A stretch of 42,807 nt of DNA, from contig JAGKTY010000020.1 of the NCBI GenBank assembly GCA_021153185.1, forward strand, positions 1 to 42,807, written 5' to 3'. Positions within the stretch are counted from its first letter, which is position 1, and each line of letters begins with the position of its first letter. Source of the DNA: Lachnospiraceae bacterium (GTDB lineage Bacteria > Bacillota > Clostridia > Lachnospirales > Lachnospiraceae). The notes under the pieces were generated by a model. That model was not told the DNA's origin, did no database searches, and saw nothing but the letters and a program-made list of their open reading frames with translations. The translations under genes were made by a program, and so were the position numbers. Below, in pieces: positions 7,468 through 14,889 of this stretch.

Positions 7468-7824
7468 TTATTGTACTTTTGTTGCAAGCTGCCTGTAAAA
7501 ACAACTATAGTTGCCCGTATGGCATGCAGCGCCCACCTGCTCAACCTTGGCTACAATCGTATCCAGATCGCAGTCAATCAGCAGCTCTTTGACATACTGG
7601 TAATGTCCGCTTGTATCTCCTTTGACCCAAAGTTCATTTCGTGAGCGGCTGAAATAGGTCATAACGCCTGTATCCATTGTCTTGTCAAATGCTTCGCCAT
7701 TGATATACGCAAGCATTAACACTTCGCCGGTTTCAAAATCCTGCGCAACAACAGGCACCAGCCCGTCACTGTTTTTCTTTAACTGCTCAAATGAAAACTG
7801 TGGTTTAAACTGAAATGTCTCCAT
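7468..7824 (-). CDS. hisI: Phosphoribosyl-AMP cyclohydrolase
   Basis: HisI opens the purine ring of phosphoribosyl-AMP, the third step of histidine synthesis. The 118-residue protein contains the family segments VAQDFETGEVLMLAYIN, SRSRNELWVKGDTSGH and the metal-binding cysteines in DCDLDT and GAACHTG. It has no HisE pyrophosphohydrolase domain, so that activity must come from a gene elsewhere. GGAAGGTG precedes the start, and hisB ends 12 bases upstream. It is the last his gene of this run. Confidence 0.96.
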   Translation of the reverse strand: METFQFKPQFSFEQLKKNSDGLVPVVAQDFETGEVLMLAYINGEAFDKTMDTGVMTYFSRSRNELWVKGDTSGHYQYVKELLIDCDLDTIVAKVEQVGAACHTGNYSCFYRQLATKVQ

Positions 7825-7836
7825 ACGCTCACCTTC

Positions 7837-8421
7837 CTAAAGTGTGCCTTTTGTACTCAGGACATCTGTCACGCGCGGATCGATGCTTGTCGCCATATCA
7901 AGCGCTTTTCCAAATGCTTTAAAAATAGCCTCCGCTTTGTGATGATCATTCACACCGCCGAACAGCTTAATGTGAAGATTCATACCACACGAATAGCTGA
8001 TTGCATAAAAGAACTCGCGGATTGTCTGCGTATCCATCTCTCCGATTCGCATATCCGAAAACTCTGCATCAAACACAAAGTATGGTCTGCCGCAAAGGTC
8101 AATGGCACAGAGTGCAAGCGCATCGTCCATCGGTATGATACAATCACCAAATCTCCGAATGCCCTTTTTATCCCCAAGTGCCTCCTTGATGGCCTGTCCG
8201 AGCACAATTCCGGTGTCCTCGACGCAGTGGTGGACATCCACCTGCAAATCGCCCTCTGTCTGTACATCTAAATCAAAAAATCCGTGTTTTGAAAAGCCCT
8301 CCAGCATATGGTCAAAAAAACCGATGCCTGTTTCCACATTGCTCGAACCTGTTCCGTCTAAATCCACGGAAACACTGATCTGTGTCTCTTTTGTTTCTCT
8401 CGAAACGGATGCTGCTCTCAT
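7837..8421 (-). CDS. hisB: Imidazoleglycerol-phosphate dehydratase
   Basis: HisB dehydrates imidazoleglycerol phosphate in histidine synthesis. The 194 residues are a single-domain enzyme without the phosphatase fusion found in enterobacteria. The two manganese-binding histidine motifs are present: FFDHMLEGFSKHG and VDVHHCVEDTG early on, and the repeat partner GGVNDHHKAEAIFKAFG late. AAGGGGG lies at good distance before the ATG. It is placed between hisD and hisI. Confidence 0.96.
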   Translation of the reverse strand: MRAASVSRETKETQISVSVDLDGTGSSNVETGIGFFDHMLEGFSKHGFFDLDVQTEGDLQVDVHHCVEDTGIVLGQAIKEALGDKKGIRRFGDCIIPMDDALALCAIDLCGRPYFVFDAEFSDMRIGEMDTQTIREFFYAISYSCGMNLHIKLFGGVNDHHKAEAIFKAFGKALDMATSIDPRVTDVLSTKGTL

Positions 8422-8438
8422 AAAAAACCCCCTTTTCT

Positions 8439-9728
8439 TTACTCAAACCGAACTGCTATTGAGTTCGCGTGCGCTGTTAACCCTTCCTTTTTCGCAAAAA
8501 ATTCGATATCCTCATGAACGGCCGAAAGCGCGTCATACGAATACGAAATAATGCTGCTCTTTTTCACAAAATCATCTACATTCAGCGGCGAGAAGAACTT
8601 GGCTGTTCCATTTGTCGGAAGCACATGATTTGGTCCGGCGAAATAATCGCCAAGCGGCTCAGAAGAATACGGACCAAGGAAAATCGCACCTGCATGGCGG
8701 ATTTTCGGCATGACAGCCCATGGATCCTTTGTCAGAATCTCCATATGCTCGCTTGCAATCTCGTTACATGCATCAATGCCGTCTTCTAATGAATCCACAA
8801 GCAAAATATAGCCATAATTATCAAGTGACTTTTGCATGATTTCCGTTCTGGAAAGGGATGCCACAAAGCCATCCACTTCCTTTGATACTTCATTCGCAAG
8901 CTTCTCACTCGTCGTAATCAAAATGGCTGATGCCATCTCATCATGCTCTGCCTGTGAAAGCAAATCTGCCGCCACGTATCTTGGATTGGCAGTCTCATCG
9001 GCAAGCACCAGAATCTCACTTGGACCTGCAATCGAATCAATGCTGACAAAGCCATATACTTGTTTTTTGGCAAGTGCCACAAAAATGTTACCCGGTCCGA
9101 CAATTTTATCTACCTTCGGAACGCTCTCAGTCCCAAATGCCATCGCTGCAATTGCCTGTGCGCCGCCCACTTTGTAAATCTCATCAACGCCTGCAATCGC
9201 TGCCGCTGCGAGTGTCCCTGCATTGACTTTGCCGTCCGGCCCCGGCGGGGTACACATGATAATCTTTTTCACGCCGGCCACTTTGGCAGGAATGACATTC
9301 ATCAGCGTAGAACTTGGATAAACGGCCTTTCCGCCCGGCACATACACACCGACCATATCCATCGGCGTGATTTTCTGGCCAAGAATGCTTCCATCCTCTT
9401 TGGCGTCAAACCAGCTTGCGCGCACTTGTTTCTGGTGATACGCTCGGATGTTTCCCGCTGCTTTTTGCATAATTGAAACAAATTCATCACCAACTGATGC
9501 AAGCGCTTCCTGTAATTCATCTTCCGTCACACGGATTGTCTGTGCTGTAATTTGGCACTTATCAAATTGCTCTGTATAGGAAAAAATTGCTTCATCCTTT
9601 TTGTCCCTGACATTGGCAATAATCTCTGCAACAGTGTTTTCAAATTGTGTGTAGTTGTTTGGACTACGCTTTAACAAATCATCTAAAATATTCCGTTTGG
9701 TATCTTCTGTTAATTTGACTATTCTCAT
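8439..9728 (-). CDS. hisD: Histidinol dehydrogenase
   Basis: HisD oxidises histidinol to histidine in two NAD-dependent steps. The 429-residue length is normal. Conserved elements include VPGGKAVYPSSTLMN, the zinc-site segment SQAEHDEMASAI and the catalytic SEHMEI with its glutamate-histidine pair, then FLGPYSSEPLGDY and AGPNHVLPT. The start overlaps the hisG stop as ATGA with AAGGAG upstream, so translation is coupled. Confidence 0.97.
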   Translation of the reverse strand: MRIVKLTEDTKRNILDDLLKRSPNNYTQFENTVAEIIANVRDKKDEAIFSYTEQFDKCQITAQTIRVTEDELQEALASVGDEFVSIMQKAAGNIRAYHQKQVRASWFDAKEDGSILGQKITPMDMVGVYVPGGKAVYPSSTLMNVIPAKVAGVKKIIMCTPPGPDGKVNAGTLAAAAIAGVDEIYKVGGAQAIAAMAFGTESVPKVDKIVGPGNIFVALAKKQVYGFVSIDSIAGPSEILVLADETANPRYVAADLLSQAEHDEMASAILITTSEKLANEVSKEVDGFVASLSRTEIMQKSLDNYGYILLVDSLEDGIDACNEIASEHMEILTKDPWAVMPKIRHAGAIFLGPYSSEPLGDYFAGPNHVLPTNGTAKFFSPLNVDDFVKKSSIISYSYDALSAVHEDIEFFAKKEGLTAHANSIAVRFE

Positions 9729-10375
9729 GCTAAACGCTCCTTAATATCAGAAATCAATTTTCGAATCCGTTCCGACTCCATCCGCATGCTCACCTGGTTG
9801 ACAATCATGCGTGCGGAAAGCGGACAAATCTCTTCGAGAACCTGCAATCCATTGGCTTTTAAGGTTGAGCCCGTCTCAACAATATCGACAATCACATCAG
9901 AAAGACCGACAATCGGACCAAGCTCAACCGATCCATTTAATTTAATGATATCAACAGTCTGATGCTTTTTGTTATAGAAATAATCCTTTGCAATCTTTGG
10001 ATATTTGCTTGCAACACGAATCATCTCATGATGCTGCAAAAGTTCTCTCGCACTCTCCGGACCGCAAACGCACATCTTACACTTCCCAAATCCAAGATCA
10101 AGCACCTCGTAAGCGCGTCTTCCCTCCTCAAGGAGTGTATCCTTTCCGACAACACCGATATCCGCTGCTCCGTACTCCACATATGTAGGTACATCCGGTC
10201 CTTTCGCAAGAAAGAATTTTAATTTCAGTTCCTCATTCACAAAAATCAGTTTCCGCGAACTTTTGTCTTTGATTTCCTCACATGTAATTCCGATTTCTTC
10301 GAGAAGCTCCAGTGTCTGATTCGCCAGACGTCCTTTTCCCAAAGCAAATGTTAAATAACGCATCTCTTCGCTCAT
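9725..10375 (-). CDS. hisG: ATP phosphoribosyltransferase, short form (catalytic subunit)
   Basis: HisG joins ATP and PRPP, the first committed step of histidine synthesis. At about 216 residues it is the short form, which lacks the C-terminal histidine-sensing domain and needs HisZ, encoded just upstream. Motifs include LALGKGRL-like FALGKGRLANQTLELL, DVPTYVEYGAADIGVVGKD and the PRPP loop IVDIVETGSTLKANG. The ATG at 10375 is preferred over one at 10390 because GGTGAGGAT provides a ribosome site for it, whereas nothing suitable precedes 10390; the longer form would overlap hisZ by one base. Confidence 0.95.
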   Translation of the reverse strand: MSEEMRYLTFALGKGRLANQTLELLEEIGITCEEIKDKSSRKLIFVNEELKLKFFLAKGPDVPTYVEYGAADIGVVGKDTLLEEGRRAYEVLDLGFGKCKMCVCGPESARELLQHHEMIRVASKYPKIAKDYFYNKKHQTVDIIKLNGSVELGPIVGLSDVIVDIVETGSTLKANGLQVLEEICPLSARMIVNQVSMRMESERIRKLISDIKERLA

Positions 10376-10389
10376 CTTATCCTCACCCA

Positions 10390-11595
10390 TTATGAAACAG
10401 TCACGACTTCCCCATCCGGGAACATCAAGCAGTCTGTAAAGTTTAATTTTGCAAATCTGACATACTCTTCTTTGGTTTTTTCTTCATCCCAAAGCTGCAT
10501 TGCCACAAGTTTTCCTTCCTTACGAAGGCGCATTGCTTTTGTGTAGGCAGCTGCATACGCATCGGCATCATAAAGCAGCATGATATGCTCCTCATCGGTA
10601 TCGCTTAGAAGCTTTTGGCTCGATAGTGCAACCATAAGGTCATCAACAACAACCATAAAACCGACTGCCGGCGCGTTCTTTCCAAAGTAAGAAAGCAAAT
10701 CATCATAACGGCCGCCTGCCAGGATGGCATCACCAACGCCATATGTATAGGCCTTAAAAATAATGCCTGTATAATAGTGATATTTGCTTACCATTCCAAG
10801 GTCAAAGGAACAATACTTCTCTGCGCCGGCCACCTTTAAGAGCTCATATAATGCAAATAACCGTTTCAGCGCATTTTTACTTCTCTCATTTGTCACAAGT
10901 GCTTCGGCTTCCTTTAACGATTCAATTGAACCCGAGCTTTCAATCACCTGAAGGAATACGCGGATCATTTCCGGTTTCACTTGATGATTTGTCAGGATTT
11001 CTTCCACGCCAAAATAGTTTTTGTTGGAAATCTGCTCTCTCACTTCCATCTCTGTCTCGTACATAAGACCGGCCTGTTCACAGATTCCTTTAAAGAAGTC
11101 AATCTCACCGATGCTAATCTGGAACTCTTTTAAGCCGCTTGCCTTAAGGACATCCATTGCAAGCGTGATCAGCTCTGCATCCGCCTGAACACTTCCATCC
11201 CCGATTAACTCAACGCCCGTCTGCGTCACCTCTTTGAATTTACCCTGTAAATCGGATGTATTGCAGAATGTATTGCCTGCATAAGAAAACCTCACCGGAA
11301 TCGTCTCATCCATGAAGTACTTGGCGGCACATCTCGCCATCGAAGGCGTGAAATCCGGGCGAAGCACCAGGGTATTTCCTTCTTTATCAAAAAACTTATA
11401 AAGCTCATTGCTTGGCTTTGTACCGATTTCTTTGCTGAACACATCAAAAAACTCAAAGGTCGGTGTCTGAATGCTCTTATATCCATAGGAAGCAAATACC
11501 TTTTGGATATTTGTCTCCACCTGCGTTTTTCTGGCATATTCTAACCCGTAGATGTCTCTGACACCTTCCGGTGTATGAACTAATCGTTTGCTCAT
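10390..11595 (-). CDS. hisZ: ATP phosphoribosyltransferase regulatory subunit HisZ
   Basis: HisZ is a catalytically dead relative of histidyl-tRNA synthetase that activates short HisG and carries histidine feedback control. The 401 residues start RLVHTPEGVRDIYG and contain the class-II synthetase fold pieces LVLRPDFTPSMARCAAKYF, FSYAGNTFCN and FDLGMVSKYHYYTGIIFKAY. The context with short HisG excludes a true HisS. It is first in the operon, with AAAAGGAG before the ATG and a promoter and dyad symmetry upstream. Confidence 0.95.
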   Translation of the reverse strand: MSKRLVHTPEGVRDIYGLEYARKTQVETNIQKVFASYGYKSIQTPTFEFFDVFSKEIGTKPSNELYKFFDKEGNTLVLRPDFTPSMARCAAKYFMDETIPVRFSYAGNTFCNTSDLQGKFKEVTQTGVELIGDGSVQADAELITLAMDVLKASGLKEFQISIGEIDFFKGICEQAGLMYETEMEVREQISNKNYFGVEEILTNHQVKPEMIRVFLQVIESSGSIESLKEAEALVTNERSKNALKRLFALYELLKVAGAEKYCSFDLGMVSKYHYYTGIIFKAYTYGVGDAILAGGRYDDLLSYFGKNAPAVGFMVVVDDLMVALSSQKLLSDTDEEHIMLLYDADAYAAAYTKAMRLRKEGKLVAMQLWDEEKTKEEYVRFAKLNFTDCLMFPDGEVVTVS

Positions 11596-11617
11596 GGTAA
11601 TCTCCTTTTATTTCGCT

Positions 11618-11637
11618 TTAGCAAATTAAAGTGCTAA
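11618..11637. promoter_or_regulatory. Candidate operator of the his operon
   Basis: TTAGCA (11618-11623) and TGCTAA (11632-11637) are perfect inverted half-sites eight bases apart, between the predicted transcription start and the hisZ ribosome site. A repressor binding here would block elongation or initiation. Firmicutes often use a TrpR-like HisR/YerC regulator for his genes; linking it to this site is inference only. Confidence 0.5.
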
Positions 11638-11662
11638 TTCGCTACCACATAAAACTATGGGT

Positions 11663-11691
11663 AGTATACTAAAGTCTCTATCTATTGTCAA
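11663..11691 (-). promoter_or_regulatory. Sigma-A-type promoter of the his operon
   Basis: Minus strand -35 TTGACA (plus 11686-11691), 17-base spacer, -10 TATACT (plus 11663-11668). It is near-consensus. The -35 overlaps the recU stop codon, so this is a new transcription unit inserted directly at the end of the upstream operon, with no terminator visible between them. Confidence 0.85.
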
Positions 11692-12224
11692 GCATCTCTC
11701 TCATTGAGGTCTTTTTGAACCATATCGAGATACGGCACAAAGATTCCCTGCTTTGGTGTCATCGCATACGACAAATCAAGCTCTTCGAACCGAAAGCTTT
11801 TGCGGCCGCCCGCCTCCATGCGCTCCCAAAACGGATATAAATGCCGAAACGGTAAGTAATACAGCAAATCACGATTGGTATAGTGGATCACCAAAAACGC
11901 GACACCGTCCTGGCGTTCAAACTCCTTCATAAACGCGATCTGATGCGGGTGAATATTGGCAAGTGAAAACGTGTCAACCGCACACTCCTTCGCATCAAAA
12001 CAAACCGGTATGCCCTGCACAACACCGATATAATCCACTGTACTTTTCTGGTCAAAATACGCAAGTGTGATATGCCTGCTTTGTTTGTCTATTTTGATCG
12101 GTGTTATCGGCGTCGGAACCTTCTGAATGAGCGCCAGATGATTCTCCGCATATTTTTCATTTGTACGGTTGATTAAATCCTCAAGCCCGCTTCCTCTAAG
12201 TCCTCTTGAATTCCAAGTTGGCAT
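11688..12224 (-). CDS. recU: Holliday junction resolvase RecU
   Basis: RecU cleaves four-way junctions in recombination and chromosome segregation of Firmicutes. The 178-residue protein starts TWNSRGLRGSGLEDLIN and has the nuclease core STVDYIGVVQG followed by FDAKEC, supplying the acidic residues and lysine of the active site, then HPHQIAFMKEF. AGAAAGGG precedes the ATG. It follows the RluA gene by 39 bases. In many Firmicutes it neighbours a penicillin-binding protein; here it does not. Confidence 0.93.
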   Translation of the reverse strand: MPTWNSRGLRGSGLEDLINRTNEKYAENHLALIQKVPTPITPIKIDKQSRHITLAYFDQKSTVDYIGVVQGIPVCFDAKECAVDTFSLANIHPHQIAFMKEFERQDGVAFLVIHYTNRDLLYYLPFRHLYPFWERMEAGGRKSFRFEELDLSYAMTPKQGIFVPYLDMVQKDLNERDA

Positions 12225-12263
12225 AAAAAACCCTTTCTTTCAAAACACTTTCTCAGACACCGC

Positions 12264-13217
12264 TTACGCAAAATGCCACGGAACATATGGATCCGTAATC
12301 ACCTGTCCGCGAATCTGTAACGTACAATCCTTTGGGAAACGCACTTCTTTTGCATGAAGAAGCTGGCTTTTGACTCCGTATGCCTGTGCAAACTGTTCGT
12401 TGACCGCACGGTTTCCGTATTTGTAATCGCCAATAAGCGGATGACCGATATCCGCCATATGGCTTCGGATCTGATGCGTTTTTCCAGTAATTAAGTGGAC
12501 CGACAGCTTGGTCAGCTTTCTTCCGCATACATCCAAATAGTCAATCGGTTCAAACGCTGTCTCTATATAAGCGGCACCCTCTGTTTCCTGACTCGAAACG
12601 GTTACCTTGTTTGTTTTTTCGTCTTTGCTAAGATATCCCTTGATATGACCTTTATTGGCCCTGCCAAGCACAATACATTCATAGTATTTTGCAAGACTTC
12701 TGTCTTTTAGCATACGTCCAAGCTCCCTCGACCCTTCCATGCTTTTGCCACACAGGATAATTCCTGATGTGTTGCGGTCAAGGCGGTTGCAAATTGATGG
12801 CATAAAACTACCGAATATTTCGCCATTTTGTGTCAAATATGTGCGCAAATAGTCATTGACCGAAATGTCCTGCGGATTGCTTTTTTGGGACAAAAGTCCC
12901 ACCGGTTTATGGAATGCAAGAATCTCATCATCTTCATACAATACAATGAGTCCGCTTTTGTCAAAGCTTGGCGTTTTAACCGAAGCAGTTGACGCTTCTT
13001 TTGCAAATTTCTCAAATGTCTCATCGGAAAGGAAAAATTTGACATGGTCTCCTGCACATAAAAGTTCACTGCCCTGCGCCTTCTTGCCATTGAGCGTAAT
13101 ATTCTTTTTGCGTAGCATTTTGTATTTAAAGCTGCCCGGTGCCTTCGGCAAAACCTTGTCGATGTATTTATCAAGCCGACACCCGGCTTCCACTTTTTGA
13201 ATCGTAAATTCTTTCAT
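12264..13217 (-). CDS. RluA-family pseudouridine synthase
   Basis: These enzymes isomerise uridine in rRNA or tRNA. The roughly 317-residue protein has an S4-like RNA-binding N-terminus (CRLDKYIDKVL ... KNITLNGKKA) and the catalytic core with the invariant aspartate in CNRLDRNTSGI, plus ITGKTHQIRSHM and HPLIGDYKYGN. The start at 13217 was chosen because GAGG lies seven bases before it and the residues from an upstream in-frame start at 13253 do not look conserved. The exact RNA target cannot be told. Confidence 0.92.
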   Translation of the reverse strand: MKEFTIQKVEAGCRLDKYIDKVLPKAPGSFKYKMLRKKNITLNGKKAQGSELLCAGDHVKFFLSDETFEKFAKEASTASVKTPSFDKSGLIVLYEDDEILAFHKPVGLLSQKSNPQDISVNDYLRTYLTQNGEIFGSFMPSICNRLDRNTSGIILCGKSMEGSRELGRMLKDRSLAKYYECIVLGRANKGHIKGYLSKDEKTNKVTVSSQETEGAAYIETAFEPIDYLDVCGRKLTKLSVHLITGKTHQIRSHMADIGHPLIGDYKYGNRAVNEQFAQAYGVKSQLLHAKEVRFPKDCTLQIRGQVITDPYVPWHFA

Positions 13218-13259
13218 ACAAACCTCATATACGTTTGCTTCATACCCAATCAATGATTA

Positions 13260-13841
13260 TTATAACGAAATATCACAAAGCAGCTTCTTTTGTGCACAAT
13301 CGATTGCTTCGTTCTCACTTTCAAGCTGCTTTAACTGACGCACTCTTGTAAGATACGCATCCTCTTTATCAAAAATCTTAACAACCACTTTGCTGTATCC
13401 GTTTTGACGCATAATTCCGACAATATGCGCCTCCAGTTTGGCGCTGCTATGCTTGTCCGACTGTTTTGAAAATCTGCCGTAGCCACAGATGCTCTGATTC
13501 TTCACAACAATGCTTGGCACCTCAAACGTACCGCTATCAGGCGTGGTAAACACAAGACCGTACGCATGGCACAAATCCCCAAGCTCGCCCGACAGCTGTC
13601 CATAAAGCTTCGCGTCGCAGCCATGATATAAGAAATACATAATCATCTCGACCGCACTTTTGCACGCCGGAAGCATTCCCAAAATGGCAACAAACGTCAG
13701 CAGATTCTTTTGCGTGCCGGTCATGACAAATCCGGCAATAAACAGTGCAAGCGGGACAGCAAGTAAAATGATGGTCCAAATGGTCTGTCTCGTCCGTTTT
13801 TTTGTAAAATACGAATAGGTTCCTTTTTCAAGTGGCTTCAT
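13260..13841 (-). CDS. Conserved membrane protein of unknown function
   Basis: The 193-residue product starts MKPLEKGTYSYFTKK, which is followed by two hydrophobic segments (about 21-42 and 46-68) and a soluble C-terminal part. I chose the ATG at 13841 because AAAGGA precedes it and it forms an ATGA overlap with the acyltransferase stop. No catalytic motif is visible. The C-terminal region reads like a small alpha/beta domain (VVKIFDKEDAYL). It sits between the acyltransferase and rluA in the same operon. Confidence 0.7.
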   Translation of the reverse strand: MKPLEKGTYSYFTKKRTRQTIWTIILLAVPLALFIAGFVMTGTQKNLLTFVAILGMLPACKSAVEMIMYFLYHGCDAKLYGQLSGELGDLCHAYGLVFTTPDSGTFEVPSIVVKNQSICGYGRFSKQSDKHSSAKLEAHIVGIMRQNGYSKVVVKIFDKEDAYLTRVRQLKQLESENEAIDCAQKKLLCDISL

Positions 13842-14872
13842 CGCTCTATCCTTTCTGTTTCCAAGTTGTGACTTTCCATGACTACTTTGCAACATGCATG
13901 CTCAAGCACACGCACAATACTTGAAATCACAAAGTACATGGCAGCTCCGATGATGAGCTGGATGACAATCATAATCAGACAATATCCAAATGAGTGCAGC
14001 GTGAAATACTGCTGCATTTTTTTGCCGATAAAATATTCAAACTGCGTATGCACAATCAAAATGTAAGCCGTACTCTTTCCGGCATACCCAAATATCGACG
14101 TGGCTTTTCCAAGCAATTTGCATAGCGCCTCACACACAAAATAGAATAACACACTTCCGCAAACTGCGCCAATCACGGCAACCGGATATATATTGTATTG
14201 GCGGACAAATATATCCATACTTCCGAGATAGACTGCCGCAAGCCATCCAATAAACAGCCCTGCCCATATGAGCGGTTTGCCCTTGATGTAAGACAGCACG
14301 TGATATTTGTGTGCCATATAGCCTATCAAGTAGTAAATTAACACATACATTGAAATATCAAAGCTCCACGGAAGCCAGTAGCCACCTCTTCCGAGGAAAT
14401 AACCAATGAGCGATAAGCACAAGACAACGCCTGTCAATATCAGATCTTTTTTGAAAAATCTGGCCAAAAACAGGAACAACAGCCTTGTCAAAAATAACAT
14501 CGGAATAAAGTAAATCGGTCCAATCAGTGCGGCCCGGTTTTCGAGTACTTTGCTGACATTACTCATCGCCAAAAATGCCATCTTGAGTTCTAATTTGAGT
14601 CCCACACGAAACATCGCACAGTAAATGATGACAAAAACGCCATACGGAACCATATACGCTTTGATCAGCTTATAAAGTCCGCGCCCAAGCTGCGTGCTTG
14701 CCTCCGGTTTGTAAAAATAGCCGGACAAAAGCACAAATGCCATCATGTGAAAGCTGTAGAGCGCATCGTATGCAATTTCCCCCATTGGAAAGTGTCCGAT
14801 TATCATCAGAATGATTAACAGACCTTTCATCAAATCGACCGCCTGATTGCGACTAATTGTCTTACTATCCAT
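13838..14872 (-). CDS. Acyltransferase 3 family membrane protein
   Basis: The 344-residue protein has about ten hydrophobic helices and the family N-terminus: ISRNQAVDLMKGLLIILMIIGHF, with the conserved His in helix 1, then FHMMAFVLLSGYFY. Members O-acylate surface sugars, peptidoglycan or small molecules; the substrate is not predictable and no fused SGNH domain is present. It follows ygiQ by 17 bases and is ATGA-coupled to the next membrane protein, so the two may work together. Confidence 0.85.
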   Translation of the reverse strand: MDSKTISRNQAVDLMKGLLIILMIIGHFPMGEIAYDALYSFHMMAFVLLSGYFYKPEASTQLGRGLYKLIKAYMVPYGVFVIIYCAMFRVGLKLELKMAFLAMSNVSKVLENRAALIGPIYFIPMLFLTRLLFLFLARFFKKDLILTGVVLCLSLIGYFLGRGGYWLPWSFDISMYVLIYYLIGYMAHKYHVLSYIKGKPLIWAGLFIGWLAAVYLGSMDIFVRQYNIYPVAVIGAVCGSVLFYFVCEALCKLLGKATSIFGYAGKSTAYILIVHTQFEYFIGKKMQQYFTLHSFGYCLIMIVIQLIIGAAMYFVISSIVRVLEHACCKVVMESHNLETERIER

Positions 14873-14889
14873 AAATGATACCTAAACTG

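Noticed and set aside
11596..11660. T-box riboswitch before hisZ
   Set aside because: No T-box sequence, specifier loop or terminator/antiterminator pair is visible in the short leader.
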